Shown here piece by piece: positions 54,640 to 62,251 of a DNA stretch of 64,000 nt; the stretch's first letter is position 1; every line of letters starts with the position of its first letter. Below the pieces are notes generated by a model. It saw only the letters and a program-made list of their open reading frames with translations, was not told the DNA's origin and searched no databases. A program made the translations under genes and the position numbers. This DNA is from Parabacteroides sp. PFB2-10 (GTDB taxonomy: Bacteria; Bacteroidota; Bacteroidia; Bacteroidales; Tannerellaceae): contig NZ_JARXWI010000003.1 of assembly GCF_029893085.1 (NCBI RefSeq), positions 248,001-312,000 on the forward strand, in the 5' to 3' direction.

Positions 54640-55474
54640 TCGAAAGGAACGCTTTTTCGGCTGCAGCATAACCCTCTTCATACAACGCCTGCAGCTTCTG
54701 CACATCACGTTCGGTACGTCCTGCCTCCAATGGCCTCTCGGGAGCTATCACAAGGGCTCTTCCCGCTGCTTCTTCTTGATCCACAAAATCCAGGAGTTCG
54801 TTGTAACGACGGTAGCGAGTGCGCAATTGTTCGCGCAGAGCCGGGTATTTCCGGTAGATAAAACCCGGCAGTTTGAAGTCTTTCTCTGCCTTGCGGTAGC
54901 CTCTGTTGCGGGTAAGCACTACGACATTCTTCGTATATCCCTCTTCGATCGAGCGGCGGATCGGAATCGCATCACAGACACCTCCATCGACCATCGGAAC
55001 GCCATCCACCTGCTTCACGGGACAGATCACCGGAATACTGCACGAAGCACAACAGATATCGACCAGGCGATCGCGATCCTCTCGCTCTTCAAAATACTCA
55101 GCACGACCCGTCAGGCAGTTGCTAGTGACCATCACAAAGCGGCCGGGTGAACGAAAACAAGTATCATAATCCAACGGATAATAGAGATCAGGGTATTCAT
55201 AAAAGAGGAAATCCATATCGATATAGCCTCTTCCTTTCAGGAAATAGGACAGGCCGATGTAGTTGCGCTTCTCTAATAGATCGATATTACTGAAGCGGGA
55301 ACGTCCCCGTTGGCGCGAAGCATACGAAATGCCGTTGCTGGCTCCTGCCGAAACACCGATCGTATACGGGAACCAGATCTCCCGATCCATCAGCCAATCC
55401 AATACGCCGGCCGTAAAAGTCGCACGCATGCCTCCACCTTCCAATACCAATCCTGTTTTATTATCTATGACCAT
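54623..55474 (-). CDS. Patatin-like phospholipase
   Basis: This 283-residue cytoplasmic patatin shows the glycine-rich oxyanion loop LEGGGMRATFTAGV (11-24), nucleophile Ser42 in GVSAG, and dyad Asp163 in VDGGVCD. Its C-terminal third resembles the helical tail of YjjU-type patatins. The start was set at 55474 because a longer frame reaching 55612 would cross a promoter element and encode an unrelated N-terminus. There is no signal peptide, so it probably acts inside the cell on phospholipids or acyl esters. An imperfect inverted repeat sits in its leader. Confidence 0.87.
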   Translation of the reverse strand: MVIDNKTGLVLEGGGMRATFTAGVLDWLMDREIWFPYTIGVSAGASNGISYASRQRGRSRFSNIDLLEKRNYIGLSYFLKGRGYIDMDFLFYEYPDLYYPLDYDTCFRSPGRFVMVTSNCLTGRAEYFEEREDRDRLVDICCASCSIPVICPVKQVDGVPMVDGGVCDAIPIRRSIEEGYTKNVVVLTRNRGYRKAEKDFKLPGFIYRKYPALREQLRTRYRRYNELLDFVDQEEAAGRALVIAPERPLEAGRTERDVQKLQALYEEGYAAAEKAFLSTTLSL

Positions 55475-55505
55475 ATCACTTTTGTTTCGTTTGTATACAA
55501 AAAAA

Positions 55506-55533
55506 CCATTGCTCGATTCACATCGAACAATGG
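55506..55533 (-). promoter_or_regulatory. Inverted repeat in the patatin leader
   Basis: CCATTGCTCGAT and ATCGAACAATGG pair with one mismatch around a TCAC loop. Placed right at or after the predicted transcription start, it could be an operator or an RNA stem-loop. Confidence 0.45.
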
Positions 55534-55536
55534 CCA

Positions 55537-55544
55537 CAAAAATA
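55537..55544 (-). promoter_or_regulatory. Promoter -7 box for the patatin gene
   Basis: It reads TATTTTTG on the minus strand, an exact match 63 bp before the ATG at 55474. Confidence 0.5.
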
Positions 55545-55819
55545 TAATAAATCAGCGATAAATAAGGGTCAAATATATTTCTTGTTTTTACATATAACGC
55601 CTCTTTCTCCAAAAACCAGACTTACCAATTGGTCAAAAAAATAACCGCAGGTCTAACTTATTTCTTTCATTAAACCTGTTTTATTAGTAATCTAATAAGT
55701 AATATGAAAACCAGAGGTCTTGAAATTCAGTGAACGGTTATACGTAAAATTACTTTTTCTCATTTATTATCCCTTTTAAAACACCTATATAACTACTAAG
55801 GCATCGAAAATGTTCGGTG

Positions 55820-56704
55820 TCATGGGAAAATTATTTTCACCCGCGTCCCTTTCCCCAACTCGGAATAGACCGATATCTTCGCCCCATAGGTTTGCAACAC
55901 CCTAAGTGACAAGGCCAACCCCACGCCATAGCCGGCAAACCCACGTGTATTGCTTGCCCGGAAAAAAGGTTGAAAAATCTGCCCCAACTCATCCGGAGGG
56001 ATGCCTATACCATAATCTTCTATCTCCAATTCGTTCACGCGAAGCCTTACTTCGACCGGTTGAGTGTCGGAATATTTCAGTGCATTACTCAGAATATTTT
56101 CGATAGCGATCTTCAAAAGATGCGGGTTTGCCTTCACACTGTAAGCAAAGCTATCGGGCGAGAAACGCACTCTCCCGCCTACAAACGACATCATAAACTC
56201 TGCTATCTGGATCGATTCCGTAAAACTCTGCAGTATCTCATCATGCCCCCGGGAAAGGAAAAGCAATTGTTTCATCAGGTGGATAATGCGCTTTGTCTCG
56301 TGTAGTATCCGGCTTATAGCCGCCTGATACTCTTCTGGGGTACGCTCTTTCAATAAGGTAATCTCACACTCTCCCTGAATAGCCGTCAACGGATTATTCA
56401 GTTCATGGGAGGCATTGCGCACAAAAGCCTTCTCGCTCTGAAAGGCCGTATCGATACGCTCTATCATCCGAGCCGTATAACGGCGACTGACCAGATAAAC
56501 AAGCAGGGAGCTAATCACAACAAAACCAACCAGCATAATGGCCACATAGCAAAGCAACGAAGGGATAAGAGACGATTCTGCTTCCGATCCGGCTCCCTTC
56601 GGCAGCAGGAAACAGGCCATAACAAAAGACAAAAGGGCTAACAGCGCGATGCTGCCGCCTATAATACCCGTATACGTAAGTGCGATTTTCTTTTCTGTTG
56701 TCAT
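55820..56704 (-). CDS. Compact membrane sensor histidine kinase
   Basis: This 294-residue kinase has two membrane helices (about 10-33 and 47-72) separated by only about 13 residues, so it has almost no periplasmic domain. His100 is in NASHELNNPLTAIQGE, and the ATPase domain has ENILSNALKYS, EDYGIGIPPDELGQIFQPFFR and GYGVGLALS. A kinase this short usually senses within the membrane or through a partner. Its ATG overlaps the stop of its response regulator by 4 bp. It is probably linked to the divergent DUF362/polyferredoxin operon. Confidence 0.88.
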   Translation of the reverse strand: MTTEKKIALTYTGIIGGSIALLALLSFVMACFLLPKGAGSEAESSLIPSLLCYVAIMLVGFVVISSLLVYLVSRRYTARMIERIDTAFQSEKAFVRNASHELNNPLTAIQGECEITLLKERTPEEYQAAISRILHETKRIIHLMKQLLFLSRGHDEILQSFTESIQIAEFMMSFVGGRVRFSPDSFAYSVKANPHLLKIAIENILSNALKYSDTQPVEVRLRVNELEIEDYGIGIPPDELGQIFQPFFRASNTRGFAGYGVGLALSLRVLQTYGAKISVYSELGKGTRVKIIFP

Positions 56705-57375
56705 AGTTCCAGTCTGTATCCTACGCCTGATACCGTATGGATCAGCTTGTTCCGAAAGCCTTTATCCACCTTCCCACGCAAATAATTCACATACACATCC
56801 ACCACATTCATATTCCTGTCGGGCTCTTTGTCCCATACTTCCCGGATAAGCGCTTCGCGACTGACAGCCTCTCCGGCATGCATGATCAGATACTCCAACA
56901 GGCGATACTCACGCACTGTCAGATCGATCGATTGCCCGTCACGGATAGCCCGCCGCGTCTCTCTGTTGAGGGAAAGGCCGGCATAGGCCAACGGAAGGGA
57001 AACATCGACACCCGTCCGTCGCAACATCGCATTCACCCGAGCCACCAGTACCTGAAAGCTAAAGGGTTTCACCAGGTAATCATCCGCCCCGGCATCCAGA
57101 CCGTTCACTATATCTTCTGTCGTTCCCAACGCGGTCAGCATAATCACCGGCGTCTGAAAACCATACGCCTTTCGGTATTGCCTGCACAACTCAATACCAG
57201 TCATGCCCGGCATAATGATATCAAAGATAAGTAATTGATAAGTCTCTTTCCGAAGCAGTTCCCAACCGGAAAGACCATTATTGGCAACGGTAACGGTATG
57301 TCCGAACTCCTGTAAACCCCGTTCTATGAAAGAGGAGATATTTATTTCATCTTCAACCAATAATATACTTGCCAT
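56701..57375 (-). CDS. OmpR-family response regulator
   Basis: This 224-residue regulator has a receiver domain with Glu8/Asp9, phospho-acceptor Asp52 in LIFDIIMPG and Lys in YLVKPF. The winged helix (about 125-222) shows LTVREYRLLEYLI, NVVDVYVNYLRGKVDKG and SGVGYRLEL. It is the first gene of the pair with the compact kinase and is divergent from the DUF362 gene with 160 bp between starts, the likely site of control. Confidence 0.92.
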   Translation of the reverse strand: MASILLVEDEINISSFIERGLQEFGHTVTVANNGLSGWELLRKETYQLLIFDIIMPGMTGIELCRQYRKAYGFQTPVIMLTALGTTEDIVNGLDAGADDYLVKPFSFQVLVARVNAMLRRTGVDVSLPLAYAGLSLNRETRRAIRDGQSIDLTVREYRLLEYLIMHAGEAVSREALIREVWDKEPDRNMNVVDVYVNYLRGKVDKGFRNKLIHTVSGVGYRLEL

Positions 57376-57388
57376 ACCGATTCAAAAA

Positions 57389-57396
57389 CAAATTTA
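57389..57396 (-). promoter_or_regulatory. Promoter -7 box for the response regulator/kinase pair
   Basis: It reads TAAATTTG on the minus strand, 14 bp before the ATG, giving a very short leader. Confidence 0.5.
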
Positions 57397-57470
57397 CGTG
57401 AAAGGAGCTATCTGATTCCATAATAAATGTTTAAACCATGTCAAACTTACACTATTTTACAGACATTCAC

Positions 57471-57478
57471 TATATTTG
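57471..57478 (+). promoter_or_regulatory. Promoter -7 box for the DUF362 operon
   Basis: TATATTTG, an exact match, lies 58 bp before the ATG at 57536 in the divergent region. The sequence lacks a -33 box, in keeping with control by the adjacent regulator. Confidence 0.5.
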
Positions 57479-57535
57479 CTAAAGAAAATATCCTCACGAA
57501 GTTATCCATAAATACATAAAGAAGTACAAACAAAG

Positions 57536-58468
57536 ATGAAAAGACGTGATTTTATTAAGTCCAGCGTAGTGGCTGGCGCAGCCCTTTCCCTGAATTTCGA
57601 AGGCCTCCAGGCAGCACTAACTTCCAACACTATGGACGTACAAGCAGCGCCCGATATGGTCGCTATTATGGGAGGCGAACCGGAAGCCATGTTAGATAAG
57701 GCATTAGAAGCTTTAGGTGGCATAAAGAATTTCGTAAAAAACGGAGACAAAATCGTTATAAAGCCGAATATCGGTTGGGATCGTTCACCCGAGATGGCAG
57801 GAAATACGAATCCGGATCTGATCAAAGCATTGGTAAAAAGATGTCTGGATGCCGGAGCTTCTAAGGTGACCGTATTCGATCATACCTGCGATAACTGGCA
57901 GAAATGCTACGACAATAGCGGTATTGCCGCTGCTGCCCGTGAAGCCGGTGCTATTGTCATGCCAGGGAACGAAGAACGTTATTTTAAAGAGGTAGCGCTT
58001 CCGAAAGGCGTTAAACTGAAAAGCGCGAAGATACACGAATCTTTAATCGAATGTGATGCCTGGTTTAATGTTCCCATTCTGAAGAACCACGGGGGAGCTA
58101 AGTTCAGTTGCGCCATGAAGAATATGATGGGTATTGTATGGGATCGCCGCTTCTTCCACCAGAACGACCTCCACCAGTGTATTGCCGACATCTGCACCTG
58201 GGATAAGAAACCCGCACTGCATATTGTGGATGCCTACCGCATGATGCATCAGAACGGACCGCAGGGCAAGACATTAGCCGACGTGGCCACCCTTAAATCC
58301 CTGATCGCTTCTACAGATATTGTGGCTATCGACACAGCCGCGCTCGGCATGTTCAACCAGGTAAAGAAACTCGATATGGAAGCGATCAGCCACCTGAAAT
58401 TCGGTGAAGAGCTCAAGCTCGGAACAACCGATCTGAAAAAGAAAAACATTCAACGTATTCGTTTATAA
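57536..58468 (+). CDS. DUF362-domain protein with twin-arginine signal
   Basis: This 310-residue protein has an N-terminal MKRRDFIKSSVVAGAALSL, a twin-arginine type export signal. The DUF362 domain (about 35-300) shows KPNIGWDRSPEMAGNTNP, VFDHTCDNW, NVPILKNHGG, CAMKNMMGIVWDR and DAYRMM. DUF362 proteins often stand next to or are fused with 4Fe-4S ferredoxin domains; here no cluster motif is within the chain. Its stop overlaps the next start as TAATG, so it and the polyferredoxin are coupled and probably act together in a periplasmic redox step. Its substrate is unknown. Confidence 0.87.
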   Translation: MKRRDFIKSSVVAGAALSLNFEGLQAALTSNTMDVQAAPDMVAIMGGEPEAMLDKALEALGGIKNFVKNGDKIVIKPNIGWDRSPEMAGNTNPDLIKALVKRCLDAGASKVTVFDHTCDNWQKCYDNSGIAAAAREAGAIVMPGNEERYFKEVALPKGVKLKSAKIHESLIECDAWFNVPILKNHGGAKFSCAMKNMMGIVWDRRFFHQNDLHQCIADICTWDKKPALHIVDAYRMMHQNGPQGKTLADVATLKSLIASTDIVAIDTAALGMFNQVKKLDMEAISHLKFGEELKLGTTDLKKKNIQRIRL

Positions 58469-60045
58469 TGAAACGACCTAATTACTTGAAAGGATTGCGG
58501 GTGACACTGGCAATCCTTCTTTTCGTGCCCATACTTCTCTATTTTTTAGACATCCGTTATGAGCTACCGGCGTGGTTCAAGGTGTTTCCGCACATTCAGA
58601 TTCTTCCGGCTATCCTGGCAGGGACAGCGCTTATTATCCTGTTGCAACTCGCATTGGTACTCCTGTTCGGACGAATCTATTGCTCAACTATATGTCCTGC
58701 GGGAATCCTCCAGGATATTATCAACCGCATCTATTGTATCGGGAAAAAGAAAAAGAAAGGATCGCAACGGTTCAAGTATCATAAGGCTAACAACATCCTG
58801 CGATACGGACTGACCGGTATTATCTTTATACTTTTATTTCTCGGTTTTGCCGAACTGACATTGCTTTTCGATCCGTATAGCAATTTCGGTCGCATCACAG
58901 CCAATATCTTCCGCCCTGTTGCTGTGTGGGTCAACAACCTGTTGGCATCCGGCTTGGCGCGCTTCGACAATTATACGCTTTACCACATCTCCATCAGTAC
59001 CGTGACGACATTCAGCCTAATCGCTGCCTTGGTGGCGTTGATCCTCTTCGTCGTACTGGCCTCCTGGCGGGGACGCATCTTCTGTAACACCCTTTGCCCG
59101 GTCGGTGGACTATTGAGTCTTTTCTCACGTTTTTCTTTATTCAATGTTCATATCAACGAAGAAAAATGTATCAGCTGTGGTCTTTGTGAAAAGAGTTGCA
59201 AGGCGGAAGCCATCGACACGAAGAATCTGACGGTCGACAATTCCCGCTGTGTGGATTGCTTCAACTGCATCTCCTCCTGCAAAAAGGATAGTATCAGCTA
59301 CAGTTTTAATCCTCCCTGGTCGGGTAAGAAAGAGAAAACGACGGAGAAAACAGTAGAGGCAGTAAGCGAAACGGCTGCCCCCACGACAAACACCCGTCGC
59401 CATTTCCTGGCTACCAGCGCAACAGTTGCCGCCACCCTGCCTATTGCCTCCGCCTGGGCGCAAAAACAACAAAAGAGCGACCGCCCCAACCCGATCACCC
59501 CGCCGGGATCGATCAGCTTGGAGCGCTTCAAAGATAAATGTACCGGATGCCACCTTTGTGTCGTGCAATGCCCGAGCCATGTGCTTCGGCCGGCCGGTCT
59601 GGAGTTTGGTTTAGGTTATATGTTGAAGCCGCATATGGCGTATATCGACAGCTATTGCAATTACGAATGCACCATTTGTGCCGATGTTTGCCCCAACCAT
59701 GCGATCCATCTCGACTCCAAAGAAGAAAAGCTAACGACGCAGGTCGGTATCGCGGAGTTCTTCCTCAATCGTTGTATTGTGGAGACAGAGAACACCGACT
59801 GTGGCGCCTGTTCCGAACACTGCCCGACACAGGCCGTGCATATGGAACGCTACAAAGAGGGATCCACCCTCACCGTTCCGGTGGTTGAGCCACATCTCTG
59901 TATTGGTTGCGGTGGTTGCGAATCGATCTGTCCGGTACGTCCCAACAGAGCCATTATCGTAAAAGCCAACCCCATCCACCAGCAGGTAGAAAAACCGGCA
60001 GAGGAAGAAATCAAAGAATTCGAGATCGACGACTTCGGTTTCTAA
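58468..60045 (+). CDS. Membrane polyferredoxin: NapH-like module fused to a NapG-like module
   Basis: This 525-residue protein has an N-terminal half with four or more membrane helices and two CxxxCP motifs (YCSTICPAG, FCNTLCPVG). Two 4Fe-4S motifs follow at about 231-275 (CISCGLCEKSC, CVDCFNCISSC). This half resembles NapH. Residues 310-331 then read RRHFLATSATVAATLPIASA, a twin-arginine-like signal inside the chain. A C-terminal half follows with four more clusters (CTGCHLCVVQC; CNYECTICADVC; CGACSEHC with an earlier Cys; CIGCGGCESIC), as in NapG. The chain could carry electrons from the quinone pool across the membrane to a periplasmic acceptor, probably with the coupled DUF362 protein. 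No nitrate reductase gene is near, so the acceptor is open. Confidence 0.85.
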   Translation: MKRPNYLKGLRVTLAILLFVPILLYFLDIRYELPAWFKVFPHIQILPAILAGTALIILLQLALVLLFGRIYCSTICPAGILQDIINRIYCIGKKKKKGSQRFKYHKANNILRYGLTGIIFILLFLGFAELTLLFDPYSNFGRITANIFRPVAVWVNNLLASGLARFDNYTLYHISISTVTTFSLIAALVALILFVVLASWRGRIFCNTLCPVGGLLSLFSRFSLFNVHINEEKCISCGLCEKSCKAEAIDTKNLTVDNSRCVDCFNCISSCKKDSISYSFNPPWSGKKEKTTEKTVEAVSETAAPTTNTRRHFLATSATVAATLPIASAWAQKQQKSDRPNPITPPGSISLERFKDKCTGCHLCVVQCPSHVLRPAGLEFGLGYMLKPHMAYIDSYCNYECTICADVCPNHAIHLDSKEEKLTTQVGIAEFFLNRCIVETENTDCGACSEHCPTQAVHMERYKEGSTLTVPVVEPHLCIGCGGCESICPVRPNRAIIVKANPIHQQVEKPAEEEIKEFEIDDFGF

Positions 60046-60097
60046 GCCAAGATGGGGAGAAACCACCCCAAAAACTCAAGAATTTCCAAATCACAAG

Positions 60098-60147
60098 TGT
60101 AAGCAAAAGAGAGCTTTTTCGAACGAATCAGCTCTCTTTTGCTTACA
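60098..60147 (+). terminator. Long hairpin after the polyferredoxin gene
   Basis: A perfect 18-bp stem (TGTAAGCAAAAGAGAGCT / AGCTCTCTTTTGCTTACA) has a 14-nt loop. Its outer arms (GTAAGCAAAA/TTTTGCTTAC) equal those of the palindrome in the dispersed repeat, but the core differs. It probably ends the operon, and its right arm supplies the TTTG of the next promoter. Confidence 0.65.
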
Positions 60148-60169
60148 TTTTGCCTTTTTCCTATCTTTG
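60138..60169 (+). promoter_or_regulatory. Promoter for the thioesterase gene
   Basis: TTTG (60138-60141), 20 bp, TATCTTTG (60162-60169), 19 bp before the ATG. The -33 box lies within the right arm of the preceding hairpin. Confidence 0.65.
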
Positions 60170-60187
60170 CATAAATTACTATATAAT

Positions 60188-60601
60188 ATGGATCCAAAAA
60201 CAGAAGAACGGCTACGGGAACGGGTAGCCAGAAACCCTTATGTAAACTTTCTGGGCATTGAGTTTACTAAAATAGAAGAGGGTATTGTAGAGGCTCGTAT
60301 GCCATTGACCGACGAGCAAAAACAATACAGTGGCGTAAGCCATGGCGGCGTACTGGCAGCGTTGGCGGATACCATCGCCGGGTTTGCAGCCTATACGATG
60401 ACCCCACTCGATAAAGATGTGTTGACGGCAGAGATGAAAATATCCTTTCTTCGCGCCGCTTGGGGAAAAGAATTGACTGCAAAAGGCTATGTAATCAAGC
60501 CGGGACGGAATATTCATTTCAGCGAATGCGACATCTACTGCGACGACAAACAGGTCGCCAAAGCATCCGGCACCTTCTGTGTTGTCCGACCACAGGTTTA
60601 A
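60188..60601 (+). CDS. PaaI-type hotdog thioesterase
   Basis: This 137-residue protein of the hotdog fold has the motif YSGVSHGGVLAALADTIAGFA, where the HGG-x-AD core marks PaaI/YbgC-like acyl-CoA thioesterases. VLTAEMKISFLRAA and the C-terminal strand KASGTFCVV complete the fold. It hydrolyses some acyl- or aryl-CoA in the cytoplasm; the substrate is not readable. The start at 60188 is set by the promoter, which lies inside any longer frame. A lipoprotein gene follows after 20 bp. Confidence 0.9.
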   Translation: MDPKTEERLRERVARNPYVNFLGIEFTKIEEGIVEARMPLTDEQKQYSGVSHGGVLAALADTIAGFAAYTMTPLDKDVLTAEMKISFLRAAWGKELTAKGYVIKPGRNIHFSECDIYCDDKQVAKASGTFCVVRPQV

Positions 60602-60621
60602 ATAATAATAAACATATTGCT

Positions 60622-62190
60622 ATGATACGTAAGAGAACCGCTTCGTTTTTGCTTTTGTCAGTCATTGTCCTATCGATTATATCTTGTTCCAAGCCTCAAC
60701 GCATTGTGCGTTATGGCGATATGCTTCCCCGCAGCAATCCGGAAAATCAGGGCGTTGCCACCGAAGGCATTCTCCGTTTCCTGGAAGAAATCGAAAGCCA
60801 GGGGATCGAATTGCATAGCTTTATGATGTTGCGCCACGGCAAGGTCATTGCCGAATGCTGGTGGTATCCCTATAAAGCAGGCATAAACCATGCGATGCAC
60901 TCGGCCAGCAAAACGTTTACCTCCACCGCTATCGGCTTTGCCGTAAAGGAAAAACGGCTGAAGGTAACTGACAAAGTCATCTCCTTCTTCCCGGACGACC
61001 TGCCGGAAGAGCCGTCGCCTTTCCTGCAGGAAATGACGGTGAAAGACCTATTGACCATGTCGACAGGGCAAGACCGGGCACCTTCCTATACGATGGAGGA
61101 TGAAAACTGGCCGCGTCTGTTTCTGGCTGCTCCTGTGGTGTATGAGCCGGGAACGCGTTTTCTTTACAATTCCGCAGCGAGTCATATGCTTTCCGCGATT
61201 ATCACAAAGCTAACCGGCGAATCGACCTTCGAGTACCTGAAGCCACGCCTGTTCGATCCGTTAGGAATAAGCGACATCCAATGGGAAACCGACCCACAAG
61301 GGCTGACAGTCGGCGGAGGTGGAATGCGTATCAAAACGGTAGATATGGCAAAATTAGGACAGTTCTACCTGAACAGAGGCGTATGGGAAGGCAAACGATT
61401 GCTCCCTGCTTCCTGGATAGAAGATGCCTCGTCGCCACATATCTTCCAATATCCCGACCGGATGCCTGCCGAAAATGCCGGAAACGAAGGAGCGCAAGGC
61501 TATGGTTACCAAGTTTGGATGTGCTCGCCGGAGAATGCCTATCGCGCAGATGGGGCCAATGGGCAATTGATTCTTATCCTGCCGAATCAGGATGCTGTCA
61601 TTACATTGACCGCGCGAACCACAGAGGCATCCCGGGTGATGCAGTTGGTTTGGAAATACCTGTTGCCTGTTATGTTCGACAGAATACTACCGTCCGACGA
61701 AGCGGCCTGGGAGGATAAGACATCGCTGTTATCGGGTCTCAGCCTGAAACGTCCCTATCTTACACCGGAAGACACACCGCTTCTGACGGATACCCTGTTG
61801 GATTTTAAGATGAACCCGAATGAACAGGGGATAGAAAAGATGAGCTTTCGCTTCAACGAGCGAGCCGAGTGTCTTTTAACGATCGAAGAAAAAGGCAAAA
61901 GTTATACCTTGTCCTTCGGAGAAGACAACTGGCTGACCGGAGAAACCGACCGTCCCGGCCCCTATTACCTCAACCCGCGCCGCAATCCGGCCGGAATGGC
62001 TCCCTTTACGGTATCGGGTTATGCCGCCTGGACGGAGAAGAATCGATTGATGCTTCGCCTCAATTACCTGACGGATATCCAGTATGAAGACTTTGCCTGC
62101 CGCTTTAACGGGAAACAATTCACGGCAGAATGGACTAACAGCCAATACCCCAACGCCTCCCCAATCATCCTGACCGGGGAGATGGAATAA
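60622..62190 (+). CDS. Serine hydrolase lipoprotein (beta-lactamase family)
   Basis: This 522-residue lipoprotein has lipobox LSIISC (Cys22). The class C beta-lactamase-type domain (about 45-370) has SxxK as SASK (Ser94, Lys97), MTVKDLLTMSTG and FLYNSAASHMLS in the YxN position, and GYGYQVWM near the C-terminal motif. An additional C-terminal region of about 150 residues of beta-rich sequence follows. Family members include esterases and peptidases. The lipid anchor puts it in the periplasm or on the surface. It starts 20 bp after the thioesterase; a longer frame from 60460 would run through that gene and is rejected. Substrate unknown. Confidence 0.88.
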   Translation: MIRKRTASFLLLSVIVLSIISCSKPQRIVRYGDMLPRSNPENQGVATEGILRFLEEIESQGIELHSFMMLRHGKVIAECWWYPYKAGINHAMHSASKTFTSTAIGFAVKEKRLKVTDKVISFFPDDLPEEPSPFLQEMTVKDLLTMSTGQDRAPSYTMEDENWPRLFLAAPVVYEPGTRFLYNSAASHMLSAIITKLTGESTFEYLKPRLFDPLGISDIQWETDPQGLTVGGGGMRIKTVDMAKLGQFYLNRGVWEGKRLLPASWIEDASSPHIFQYPDRMPAENAGNEGAQGYGYQVWMCSPENAYRADGANGQLILILPNQDAVITLTARTTEASRVMQLVWKYLLPVMFDRILPSDEAAWEDKTSLLSGLSLKRPYLTPEDTPLLTDTLLDFKMNPNEQGIEKMSFRFNERAECLLTIEEKGKSYTLSFGEDNWLTGETDRPGPYYLNPRRNPAGMAPFTVSGYAAWTEKNRLMLRLNYLTDIQYEDFACRFNGKQFTAEWTNSQYPNASPIILTGEME

Positions 62191-62196
62191 AACAGA

Positions 62197-62235
62197 AAAG
62201 GGGTTGTTCATGGCGAACAACCCCTTTCTTTTTTC
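62197..62235. terminator. Bidirectional terminator between the hydrolase and mdh
   Basis: A 13-bp perfect stem (AAAGGGGTTGTTC / GAACAACCCCTTT) with a 5-nt loop is followed on the plus strand by CTTTTTTC. The A-rich left flank lets it act on the minus-strand mdh transcript too. Confidence 0.88.
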
Positions 62236-62251
62236 TTACTTAAATGGCCTC

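Larger units (their letters stand above)
55475..55819. promoter_or_regulatory. 345-bp gap upstream of the patatin
   Basis: It contains palindrome TTTGTATACAAA (55490-55501), inverted repeat 55506-55533, -7 box 55537-55544, palindrome ACCAATTGGT (55624-55633) and a small hairpin TTATTAG/CTAATAA (55681-55698). No gene is seen. Confidence 0.5.

Noticed and set aside
54600-54760. Frameshift hiding a ThiC C-terminal cysteine motif
   Set aside because: None of the forward frames after 54639 shows CxxCxxxxC or the flanking residues, and the DNA is occupied by the end of the convergent patatin.
55475-55612. 46-codon N-terminal extension of the cytoplasmic patatin
   Set aside because: It would cross a -7 box and two palindromes, and family members begin near the VLEGGG strand.
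60460-60621. 54-codon N-terminal extension of the serine hydrolase lipoprotein
   Set aside because: It would overlap the thioesterase gene and hide the clear lipoprotein signal beginning at 60622.
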